From: JAVBNH01 sp031551635
GTDB lineage: Bacteria; Bacillota; Clostridia; Oscillospirales; Acutalibacteraceae
Assembly: GCA_031551635.1 (NCBI GenBank)
Contig: JAVBNH010000010.1
Span: 79,518 to 143,517, forward strand
Length of the DNA stretch: 64,000 nt
Direction of reading: 5' to 3'
The notes under the pieces: model-generated
The model's database searches: none
Told to the model about the DNA's origin: nothing
The model's input: only the letters and a program-made list of their open reading frames with translations
Shown: positions 18,023-25,994 of the stretch, one piece after another
Layout of the letters: each line of letters begins with the position of its first letter
How positions within the stretch are numbered: the first letter of the stretch is position 1
Program-made: the position numbers and the translations under genes

Positions 18023-19906
18023 TTATTCTGTAGCTTTTGTTTCAAATAAAGGTATGTCAAGCAGCATTAATTCCTTAAACTTTTCGCCGTCCATTTTTTC
18101 AAATTCAATTAAATAACTGGCGACATTTTTTAGCTTGAGAATATTTTGTTTAAGAAGTGTCAGGGCTTTTTCGTATGCCTGAGAGATAATCATCTCAACC
18201 TCAGCGTCAATTTTCGCGGCAACAGTCTCGGAATAATTGCGGACATTGCCATAATCTTTGCCAAGGAAAACCTCATCGTGACCCGAGCCGAAGGCAATAG
18301 GACCGAGCTCGTCGCTCATGCCGTATTTTGTGACCATATTTCTCGCGGTTTCAGTAGCTCTCTCAATATCGTTTGATGCGCCTGTGCAAATATCGCCGAA
18401 AACAATGGATTCCGCTGCTCTGCCGGAAAGCAGAACCTCAATGGATTCAAGCATTTCGCTTTTCGGCAAATGCTGCTTGTCGTCAAGCGGAAGAGACATC
18501 GTGAAGCCAGCCGCCATACCGCGCGGGATAATCGAAACCTGATAAACGGGGTCTTGACTTTCAAGATAATAGGTTGTAACAGCGTGACCGGCTTCATGAA
18601 AGGCGGTAATTTCCTTGTCCTTCATCGAGCGTTTCTGAGACTTTTTCTCTGTGCCGACAACGACTTTTATCGTCGCTTCCTCGATTTCGGTCATAGTCAC
18701 AGCCTTTAGACTACGGCGCGCAGCGAGAAGAGCAGCCTCATTCAAAAGATTCTCAAGGTCAGCGCCGGTAAAGCCAACGGTTGATTTCGCGATATTATTG
18801 AGATTAACGTCAGGAGCAAGCGGCTTGCCCTTAGCGTGAACACGCAGAATTTCTTCTCTGCCTTTGACATCGGGGTAGCCAACAGTCACCTGACGGTCAA
18901 AACGTCCGGGTCGAAGCAATGCAGGGTCAAGTATATCCGGGCGGTTTGTTGCGGCGATTATGATAACACCCTCGTTAACGCCGAAACCGTCCATCTCAAC
19001 AAGCAGCTGATTCAAGGTCTGCTCGCGTTCGTCATGACCTCCGCCCATACCGGCGCCCCTGTGGCGACCGACAGCGTCTATTTCATCAATAAAAATGATT
19101 GAAGGATTGTTCTTTTTTGCGCTTTCGAATAAATCTCTGACGCGAGACGCGCCGACACCGACATACATCTCAACAAAATCCGAGCCGGAAATAGATAAAA
19201 ACGGAACATCAGCCTCGCCGGCAACAGCGCGGGCGAGAAGAGTCTTACCTGTTCCCGGAGGGCCCACAAGCAAAACACCCTTGGGAATCCTTGCGCCGAG
19301 GTCGTTAAATTTTGAGGGGTTTTTAAGAAATTCGACAATTTCCTCAAGCTCAGCTTTTTCCTCGTCTGCTCCGGCGACATCGGCAAAGGTGGTTTTCCTC
19401 TTGTTGTCCTTGGCGTTTGTAAATTTAGCCTTACCAAAGCTGAGTGTTTTATTGGATTCGTTAATTATTGCCTGATTATTCTTTCTTATAAAAAAGACCA
19501 TTCCGGCGATAAGAATCGCCATGAAAATCAAGGTCGGAACCATGCTTGAAATCCATGAGCTCGTTTTCGGGTAGAAATAATCGTAATCAATTTCATCCTC
19601 GAGACTTTTGCCCTCATTATATTCCTTTATCTTCTCATGAATATCGTCAAATAGCAAGGTGGGGTAGGGTGAGGTGTATTTTTGAGCGACATTCGGCTTG
19701 TCAACAGTCCAATATTCGAGAACACCGTTGCTCAAATTATAATTGTATTTTACAACCTGATTAGTTTCAAAAAGACGAATAATGTCGCTGTATTCAAGCT
19801 TTTCCTGCTTCGGTTCTGCCGTAAAAAAGTAAATCATAGAAATACAGAGGATAGCAATGGCAATATATGGCAGGATTTGCATCCACTTTTTTGTTCTGCT
19901 GTTCAA
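18023..19906 (-). CDS. ftsH: ATP-dependent zinc metalloprotease FtsH
   Basis: A membrane-anchored AAA+ protease that degrades misfolded membrane and regulatory proteins. Two transmembrane helices (near residues 10-30 and 120-140) flank an extracytoplasmic domain. Walker A is GPPGTGKTLLARA near 215, Walker B is IIFIDEIDAVG, the second-region-of-homology arginines are in RPGRFDRQV, and the zinc site is FHEAGH near 440. The GTG at 19918 overlaps the AGGAG ribosome site, so the TTG at 19906, 11 bases after it, is the likelier start. It follows hpt with a 69-base gap in the conserved tilS-hpt-ftsH order. Confidence 0.95.
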   Translation of the reverse strand: MNSRTKKWMQILPYIAIAILCISMIYFFTAEPKQEKLEYSDIIRLFETNQVVKYNYNLSNGVLEYWTVDKPNVAQKYTSPYPTLLFDDIHEKIKEYNEGKSLEDEIDYDYFYPKTSSWISSMVPTLIFMAILIAGMVFFIRKNNQAIINESNKTLSFGKAKFTNAKDNKRKTTFADVAGADEEKAELEEIVEFLKNPSKFNDLGARIPKGVLLVGPPGTGKTLLARAVAGEADVPFLSISGSDFVEMYVGVGASRVRDLFESAKKNNPSIIFIDEIDAVGRHRGAGMGGGHDEREQTLNQLLVEMDGFGVNEGVIIIAATNRPDILDPALLRPGRFDRQVTVGYPDVKGREEILRVHAKGKPLAPDVNLNNIAKSTVGFTGADLENLLNEAALLAARRSLKAVTMTEIEEATIKVVVGTEKKSQKRSMKDKEITAFHEAGHAVTTYYLESQDPVYQVSIIPRGMAAGFTMSLPLDDKQHLPKSEMLESIEVLLSGRAAESIVFGDICTGASNDIERATETARNMVTKYGMSDELGPIAFGSGHDEVFLGKDYGNVRNYSETVAAKIDAEVEMIISQAYEKALTLLKQNILKLKNVASYLIEFEKMDGEKFKELMLLDIPLFETKATE

Positions 19907-19975
19907 ACCGAGAATCACTCCTATTATTGTAGTTTTTCAAGTTAATCCTTTGAAACTTATATGAAAAATATTGTT

Positions 19976-20512
19976 TTACTGATAAATTTCGGGTTTAATT
20001 ATTCCGACAAAGGGAAGATTTCTGTATTTTTCGTTATAGTCGAGCCCATAGCCGACAACGAATTCATCGGGAACTGTGAAGCCGGTGTATTCGGCGTATA
20101 GGTCAACCTGCCTGCGTTCAGGTTTGTCGAGTAAGGTGCAGATTCTGATGCTTGAGGGGTTTCGCGCATAGAGAATTTCAGTGATATATGAAAGTGTACG
20201 CCCGCTGTCGAGAATATCCTCGACTATAAGCACATCATAACCCTCGATTTCAAAATCTAAATCTTTTATAATTCTGACAACACCGCTGGATTTTGTGCCC
20301 GCGCCATAGCTGGAAACAGCCATAAAATCAATTTTGCATGGAATAGTTACAGCTCTCATCAAGTCTGCCATGAAAACAACCGAGCCCTTGAGAACGCTGA
20401 CAAGAAACAACTTTTTATCACTGTAATCCTTGCTTATAATTTCGCCGAGCTCGTGAACCTTTTGTCTGATTTCCTCTTCGGATATCAGCACAGACTTGAT
20501 ATCATCAAGCAT
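19976..20512 (-). CDS. hpt: Hypoxanthine(-guanine) phosphoribosyltransferase
   Basis: A purine-salvage enzyme. The PRPP-binding loop VLIVEDILDSGRTLSYI, the SVLKGSVVFMADL segment and DFMAVSSYG are typical. The frame extends upstream to 20572, but the family N-terminus begins at MLDDIKSVLISEEEI, so ATG 20512 is chosen; AAGGA lies about 12 bases before it. The tilS-hpt-ftsH arrangement is strongly conserved in Firmicutes. Confidence 0.95.
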   Translation of the reverse strand: MLDDIKSVLISEEEIRQKVHELGEIISKDYSDKKLFLVSVLKGSVVFMADLMRAVTIPCKIDFMAVSSYGAGTKSSGVVRIIKDLDFEIEGYDVLIVEDILDSGRTLSYITEILYARNPSSIRICTLLDKPERRQVDLYAEYTGFTVPDEFVVGYGLDYNEKYRNLPFVGIIKPEIYQ

Positions 20513-20573
20513 AAGTTCGCACAATCCTTCCGTGATAATTATTATTGCCTGAAAACAGTAAACTAAATACAAT

Positions 20574-21947
20574 TTATGTGATATTAATTTCTATATATTT
20601 TTGTGTTTTTTCGCTCACGGCACAACGCTCACAAACAGAGAAGCCTTCAACGAAAACAATCCCCTCATCGTCAGCGAGAATAATACGTCCCGCTCTTTCA
20701 GCAGCGGTAAGTTTTTTTTCATTAAAAAGGTTTTTCAGAGTTTTTGTGCAGCCGCGTGATTTCAAGCGGATTTTGTCGCCGTCCGTTCTTGTTCTTATGC
20801 AAATGTTGCCGGATATTGTATCATAATCAAGAAGATTAGTAAACAGAGGATTGTTAACATTTTGTAATATATTTTCAAATTTCTCTGTTTTTATCTGCAT
20901 TTCTATGGTTTTATTGTTAAAAAATATTTTTCCTTCAGGTTTCGGACATTTTATTTTGAAGGAAGAGTATTCATTTTTCATTTCCGGCTTGAATAAAAAA
21001 AGCGTTTTTCCGTCTGACCGGATTATTTTTGAATTCGTAATATTTATGCTTCCTCCGCATTCGAGTTTTTCAATGATTTCATTTGAATGCGAAGCCTCGC
21101 AGAGCTCTCCGGAAAGCTCGAATACGGCATGTGATATTACGCGCGAAAGCAGTCCGGCAGGGACGCGAAGAAACTCTGAAACACTGTAGCCAGTTTGGAT
21201 TTTTGCGTTACTGACAATTTCCGAAGTAGTTTCATCAAGAAAATTTTCATATCCGCCTAAAATTTGGGCCATTCTTGAAAAGCTTGTTAAAAATGAGGGA
21301 TTTATCTGCTGAAAAACAGGAAAAACAAGGTTTCGAAGCTTATTTCGGGTATATTTACTTTCAAAATTTGTAGAGTCTGTCACAAAAGGAATATTGTTTA
21401 TTTTGCAAAAGGAAATAATTTCTGACTTTTCACAATCAATAAGAGGACGTATGATGCGCTCTCTTTTGGGTGTAATGCCGCATAAGCCCTTGAGCCCTGT
21501 GCCTCGAATCATATTGATTAGAGCGGTTTCAGCGCTGTCGTCAAGATTGTGCGCCGTCGCAATCAGAGATGTGTCGTCAATAGAATACAGCCTCTCATAT
21601 CTGATTTTCCTTCCGGTCAGCTCCTCGCTTTCACCGCTTTGAGCGGCTAAGAGAGGAATATTTTCATCAAACACTGTCAGTTTTATTGACTTATCCGCAC
21701 AATAATTTCTGACAAAAAACTCATCGCTTTTTGCTTCCTCTCCACGGATATTGTGGTTGATATGAGCCGCTTCAAGGGTGATATTTAACTCTTTTTTATG
21801 CTTTTCGAGAAAGTATAACAAGCACATGGAATCAGCTCCGCCCGAGAGCGCGACAACGATATTTACCGGCTCCGGCAGGCTCTGTGGGAGTAAATTATTG
21901 CGCTTTATTGTGTTAAAAATCTTTTGCTCAAAATCAATTTTCATCAT
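20574..21947 (-). CDS. tilS: tRNA(Ile)-lysidine synthetase
   Basis: Converts C34 of the AUA-reading tRNA-Ile anticodon to lysidine. The N-terminal PP-loop ATP pyrophosphatase motif is VVALSGGADSMCLLYFL (near 32), followed by AAHINHNIRGEEAKSDE and TAHNLDDSAETALINMIRG. The C-terminal domain carries RTRTDGDKIRLKSRGCTKTLKNLF, which binds tRNA. The 5' end overlaps the last codons of dnaB in another frame. The TTG at 21950 and ATGs at 21947 and 21944 are all possible starts. Confidence 0.95.
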   Translation of the reverse strand: MMKIDFEQKIFNTIKRNNLLPQSLPEPVNIVVALSGGADSMCLLYFLEKHKKELNITLEAAHINHNIRGEEAKSDEFFVRNYCADKSIKLTVFDENIPLLAAQSGESEELTGRKIRYERLYSIDDTSLIATAHNLDDSAETALINMIRGTGLKGLCGITPKRERIIRPLIDCEKSEIISFCKINNIPFVTDSTNFESKYTRNKLRNLVFPVFQQINPSFLTSFSRMAQILGGYENFLDETTSEIVSNAKIQTGYSVSEFLRVPAGLLSRVISHAVFELSGELCEASHSNEIIEKLECGGSINITNSKIIRSDGKTLFLFKPEMKNEYSSFKIKCPKPEGKIFFNNKTIEMQIKTEKFENILQNVNNPLFTNLLDYDTISGNICIRTRTDGDKIRLKSRGCTKTLKNLFNEKKLTAAERAGRIILADDEGIVFVEGFSVCERCAVSEKTQKYIEINIT

Positions 21948-23301
21948 CAAGCATAAATTCCTGTGTTGTGAAAAGTGTAAATTCGGGATTCCAGTTAAGA
22001 TTAATTGTGGAGGTCGGACCGTTTCTGTTTTTCTGAATCAATAGCTGTGCGGTCAGCGAAATTTCATCCTGCGGTACATCAGAATCCTGGTCATAATAAT
22101 TTTCACGGTAAAGCATCGCGACAATATCCGCGTCCTGCTCAATGGTACCCGATTCACGCAGGTCTGAGAGCTGCGGCTTGTGGGACTTTCCCCTCTGCTC
22201 GGTTCCGCGGCTGAGCTGGGCGCAGGTGACAACAGGTATATGCATGTCCTTTGCCATCAGCTTCAGGCTTCTCGTGATTTCAGAAATTTCCTGAGTGCGG
22301 TTTTCGATTCTTTTATTCGCGGACTGCATAAGCTGCAAATAGTCGATAACGACGCATTCGACATCTCTTTGACGCCTGATTTTTGACTTCATTTCCGGCA
22401 CGGTAATGCTTGAGGTGTCGTCAAAATACAGCGGGCAGGCACTTAAAAAAGTTGCTGCCTGCAAGAGCTGGTCCCATTCCTTTGGAAGAATTTTTCCGTC
22501 GCGAAGCTTTGTGCTCTGCACCCTCGCCTCAGTTGAAAGCACCCTGGTTACAAGCTGCTCCTTAGACATTTCAAGAGAGAACATCAGCACCTTTTTGCCG
22601 CTTTTTACTGCGACATTTCTCGCGAGATTCAGCGCGAAGCTGGTTTTTCCCATTGCAGGGCGGGCACCGATAATAATTAATTCAGATTTATTCAAACCCG
22701 AAATACATTCGTCCAAATCCTCGAAGCCTGTCGAAAGACCTTTATATTTTTCTCTGTCGTCGCCCGTCAATTCCCTTAGTCTGCCGTAAACATTAACGAG
22801 AATATCCTTGATATGCGAAGGGTCTGAGTCTGCCGTACCCTTTCTGATATTATATATTTTCTGTTCAGCAGAGTTGAGCATATCATCAGCGCTCAGATCC
22901 GTATCGCTTGCCGATTCGATAATGTCCTTAGCGGCGTCAACGAGTGTGCGGACATAATATTTTTCTTTGATAATCCTTGCGTAAGCCTCTACATTGGCAG
23001 TCGTAGGAACACTTTCCGCTAGCTGATAAATATAAGTTTTTCCTTCAGCTTCAGAAAAAAGCCCGTCACCCTTGAGCGCGTTAAGAACAAGAAGAGGGTC
23101 AAATTTTCCGCCGTTCAGGGTGTCTAGATTGACAATCGCACTGTAAATCGAGCGGTGCTGAGGAATAAAAAAATGCTCAGCGTTCAGAATCGCCGATACA
23201 GCCGTATAGCAAGACGGCTTCAAAAGTAATGAGCCGAGCACTGCCTGCTCAGCTTCATTACTGTAATATATACTGCTGTTTTCACTGTAAGAATATTCCA
23301 C
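21934..23301 (-). CDS. dnaB: Replicative DNA helicase
   Basis: The hexameric fork helicase. The N-terminal primase-interacting domain starts at NEAEQAVLGSLLL. The RecA-like C-terminal domain has Walker A GARPAMGKTSFALNLA, the Walker B region VIDYLQLM and QLSRGTEQR...LSDLRESGTIEQDAD. The frame is open to 23355, overlapping rplI, but no ATG is there. A GTG at 23301 gives about 15 residues before EAEQAVLG, the same spacing as Bacillus subtilis DnaC. rplI lies directly upstream, the common rplI-dnaB pair. Confidence 0.94.
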   Translation of the reverse strand: MEYSYSENSSIYYSNEAEQAVLGSLLLKPSCYTAVSAILNAEHFFIPQHRSIYSAIVNLDTLNGGKFDPLLVLNALKGDGLFSEAEGKTYIYQLAESVPTTANVEAYARIIKEKYYVRTLVDAAKDIIESASDTDLSADDMLNSAEQKIYNIRKGTADSDPSHIKDILVNVYGRLRELTGDDREKYKGLSTGFEDLDECISGLNKSELIIIGARPAMGKTSFALNLARNVAVKSGKKVLMFSLEMSKEQLVTRVLSTEARVQSTKLRDGKILPKEWDQLLQAATFLSACPLYFDDTSSITVPEMKSKIRRQRDVECVVIDYLQLMQSANKRIENRTQEISEITRSLKLMAKDMHIPVVTCAQLSRGTEQRGKSHKPQLSDLRESGTIEQDADIVAMLYRENYYDQDSDVPQDEISLTAQLLIQKNRNGPTSTINLNWNPEFTLFTTQEFMLDDEN

Positions 23302-23335
23302 TATATTTAACCAAATCCTTGACGCGTTACATTTT

Positions 23336-23776
23336 TTATTCTCCGACTTGCACAAAGAAGGTTGCTACTATGTTTTGCGGCAGCTTAATCTCGCATTCAT
23401 ATGTACCGAAGTTCTTAATGTCCTCGACAATTATTTTGCGTTTGTCAACATCAATGTTAAACTGCAACTTAAGGTTTTCGGCAATTTCTTTAGAGGTGAC
23501 TGAGCCGAAAAGCCTGCCGTTTTGACCTGCCTTTGCACAGAGCTTGACTGTTTTTCCGCTCAAAAGCTCAGCGTGCTTTTTGGCGTTTTCCAGCTCCATA
23601 GCAACCTTATGTTTTTCAGCGGATTCGCGGTTTTTCAGCTCATTTATCGCCTGTGCATTAGCCTCACCGGCAAGACCGCGCGGAAAAAGAAAATTCCTCG
23701 CATAACCGTCGGAAACACTGACTTTTTCTCCTTTTTTACCGAGTGTTTTTACGTCTTGTTTTAAAATGACATCCAT
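23336..23776 (-). CDS. rplI: 50S ribosomal protein bL9
   Basis: A large-subunit protein with an N-terminal RNA-binding domain (MDVILKQDVKTLGKKGEKV, GYARNFLFPRGLA), a long central helix and a C-terminal domain (LFGSVTSKEIAE, VDKRKIIVEDIKNFGTYECEIKL). The length of 146 is normal. A GGGGG-containing ribosome site lies upstream. The 5' leader contains a heptanucleotide repeat array, an odd neighbour for a ribosomal gene. Confidence 0.96.
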   Translation of the reverse strand: MDVILKQDVKTLGKKGEKVSVSDGYARNFLFPRGLAGEANAQAINELKNRESAEKHKVAMELENAKKHAELLSGKTVKLCAKAGQNGRLFGSVTSKEIAENLKLQFNIDVDKRKIIVEDIKNFGTYECEIKLPQNIVATFFVQVGE

Positions 23777-23800
23777 TATTGCGAAACCCCCTATTTAGTT

Positions 23801-23835
23801 ACTGGATGCTGGATGCTGGATACTGGATACTGTAA
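23801..23835. repeat. Heptanucleotide array 1 (A/G-CTGGAT)
   Basis: Five 7-bp units in perfect phase: ACTGGAT, GCTGGAT, GCTGGAT, ACTGGAT, ACTGTAA. It lies 25 bp upstream of the rplI start codon, in the rplI leader or promoter region. Confidence 0.8.
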
Positions 23836-23969
23836 TATTTGGCGCTACTGTTTATTATACATTATTGTATTGGGTTAAATTTTATCAATAAGAATAATAT
23901 GGAAAAAATAATACAAAATTTGCGTGACAGAAATTGGTTAATGTTAATAACTTTTTTCTTTCAGTTCAA

Positions 23970-25700
23970 TTAAGAATTTATTTCAAGAACTATTGGGAGG
24001 ATTATCGGTGAGCGCTTGGTTTTTTCATACATAAGCCTTGATATTTCTTCGCGGAGCCTGCTTTTTAAAGCGGGAATATCTGAGAAAAAGTCTTCGGAAA
24101 AACGGTCGAGCACATCATAGGTTGTGTTTTTCGCGAGAGTAAAAAGCTCGTCGGCTTCCTTAACGTAAACAAAACCCTTTGACTCAATTTCAGGTATAGT
24201 CACCACATTACCGGTATATGTGTCAACCGCGACTGTTACCACAATCACGCCGTCCTCAGAGAGTCTTTTTCTGTCTCTGAGCACAACACTTCCCACATCG
24301 CCGACACCGTAGCCGTCAACAAAAACGCGCCCGCATGGCACATTAGGTTCATGCCTGACTTTGTTTGTCGTAAGCGAAACCGAAGCCCCGACATCTGCGA
24401 TAATTATATTCTGCTCGCTGATACCCATTGATTTCGCTAGCTTTGCGTGGCACCTGAGGTGTTTTTGCTCGCCGTGAACAGGGATAAAGAATTTCGGCTT
24501 CGTCAGCCCCATTATCAGCTTCAGTTCCTCTTGCCGCGCATGCCCCGAAACGTGAACCTCATACATTCTGTCATAAATAACATCCGCTCCGAGCTTCATG
24601 AGCTCATTTACAACATTGCCGACAGTTCTCTCATTTCCGGGAATCGGAGTCGCGGAGATTATTATAAAATCATTTGAACCGATTTTAACTTTTCTGTGCT
24701 CGCTCGAGGACATTCTGGTCAGGGCGGACATCGGCTCACCTTGGCTGCCTGTTGTTATGATTATTATTTTTTCATCAGGATAATTCTTTACATCGTCTAT
24801 TGAGACAAGAACCCCTTCCGGTACATCGAGATAGCCGAGCTCAGTGCTCACACTGACAACATTATCAAGGCTTCTGCCTGATAAGGCGACCTTTCTGCCA
24901 AGCTTCGCTCCGGCATTGATTATCTGCTGAACGCGGTGGATATTCGAGGCGAAGGTGGCGATTATCAGCCTTTTGCCGCCGGCCTTGCGGAAGAGATTTT
25001 CAAGTGTTTCGCCAACACGGCTCTCGCTTTCGGTATATCCCGGGCGTTCCGCGTTCGTCGAATCCGCCATCAGACACAGTACACCCTCGTTCCCGAGAGC
25101 CGAAAAACGAGACAGGTCAATGACCTCGCCGTCAACAGGCGTTGTGTCTATTTTGAAGTCACCGGTATGAAGAATCGTTCCGACAGGGCTTTTTATCGCG
25201 AATGCGACTGCGTCCGGAATAGAGTGGTTTACGTGTATAGCCTCGATACTGAAGGCTCCGAGCGTAAAAATATCACCCGGTTCAATTTCAAAAAGCTCAG
25301 CACTATTAAGGATTTTATGCTCCTTCAGCTTGCCTTTAATCAGCCCGATAGTCAGTTTTGTAGCGTAAACAGGCGCTTTAATCGTTTTTAGAAGATAGGG
25401 AAGCCCACCTATGTGGTCCTCATGACCGTGAGAGACGATTATGCCCTTGATTCTGTCCGCGTTTTTTTCGACATATGAAAAATCAGGCAAAACCAGATCG
25501 ACGCCGAACATCTCCGCGTCAGGGAATGCGAGACCGCAGTCAAGTAAGATGAGGTCGTCCTCGAATTCAAAAACGGTGATATTTTTCCCGATTTCGTTTA
25601 TTCCTCCGAGAAAAGCTATTTTTATTTTAGCCTTTTCGGTTTTTGTCGTAATTTTTCGTCCGTAGCGTGCTCCGGTGAGGTCATTTTGTGTTTTTCTCAT
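23970..25700 (-). CDS. rnj: Ribonuclease J
   Basis: A metallo-beta-lactamase/beta-CASP exo- and endoribonuclease for mRNA decay and rRNA maturation. The metal site is VSHGHEDHIGGLPYL near 90, with HTGDFKID near 180. Beta-CASP motifs include MADSTNAERPGYTESE, TTGSQGEPMSAL and HVSGHARQEELK with FIPVHGEQKHL. The C-terminal domain ends in MYEKTKRSPIILPIVLEI. The TTG at 25715 touches the AAAGG ribosome site; ATG 25700 is the alternative chosen here. Which RNase J paralogue it is cannot be told. Confidence 0.94.
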   Translation of the reverse strand: MRKTQNDLTGARYGRKITTKTEKAKIKIAFLGGINEIGKNITVFEFEDDLILLDCGLAFPDAEMFGVDLVLPDFSYVEKNADRIKGIIVSHGHEDHIGGLPYLLKTIKAPVYATKLTIGLIKGKLKEHKILNSAELFEIEPGDIFTLGAFSIEAIHVNHSIPDAVAFAIKSPVGTILHTGDFKIDTTPVDGEVIDLSRFSALGNEGVLCLMADSTNAERPGYTESESRVGETLENLFRKAGGKRLIIATFASNIHRVQQIINAGAKLGRKVALSGRSLDNVVSVSTELGYLDVPEGVLVSIDDVKNYPDEKIIIITTGSQGEPMSALTRMSSSEHRKVKIGSNDFIIISATPIPGNERTVGNVVNELMKLGADVIYDRMYEVHVSGHARQEELKLIMGLTKPKFFIPVHGEQKHLRCHAKLAKSMGISEQNIIIADVGASVSLTTNKVRHEPNVPCGRVFVDGYGVGDVGSVVLRDRKRLSEDGVIVVTVAVDTYTGNVVTIPEIESKGFVYVKEADELFTLAKNTTYDVLDRFSEDFFSDIPALKSRLREEISRLMYEKTKRSPIILPIVLEINS

Positions 25701-25812
25701 TAATTTTTTTGTCAAACCTTTCTTTTTTTCAATGTTTTAGTGAATTTTTGCACAAACAAAACACATACAAATAAATTAATATTTGTATAATAGAAATATG
25801 ATTTATATGTAA

Positions 25813-25834
25813 ACCGCCCGCTGTCAGGGGCGGT
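25813..25834. other. GC-rich hairpin between RNase J and the NTP-transferase gene
   Basis: ACCGCCC and GGGCGGT form a 7-bp stem with an 8-base loop in a 290-bp intergenic region. No clear T-run follows on the minus strand, so its role as a terminator is uncertain. Apart from this and repeat copy F, I see nothing else in 25701-25990 except AT-rich sequence. Confidence 0.4.
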
Positions 25835-25943
25835 ATAATCCGTGTGTTATGCCATATATTATGACAGTGTACTCCAAATGTTTTATTAAGTCAATAAAAA
25901 TTTTTGAATTCGATTCAATTTTTTTAATTTAATCTGGTTTCGA

Positions 25944-25994
25944 CATAACTCAAGTCGCGTTTTTTATTGAGCATTCAGCCCAATAAGGTGCTAA
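25944..25994 (-). repeat. Truncated copy (F) of the 77-bp TTAG element
   Basis: The first 50 or so positions of the element (TTAGCACCTTATTGGGCTGA, then TGCTCAATAAAAAAC and a CTTGAGTT block) are present on the minus strand. The large right-hand hairpin is missing. The opening TTAG contains the TAG stop codon of the upstream gene (25991-25993). Confidence 0.75.

Noticed and set aside
25813..25834. Hairpin as a confident terminator of the nucleotidyltransferase fusion gene
   Set aside because: It is more than 150 bp past the stop and has no T-tract on that strand; kept only as a hairpin of unknown role.
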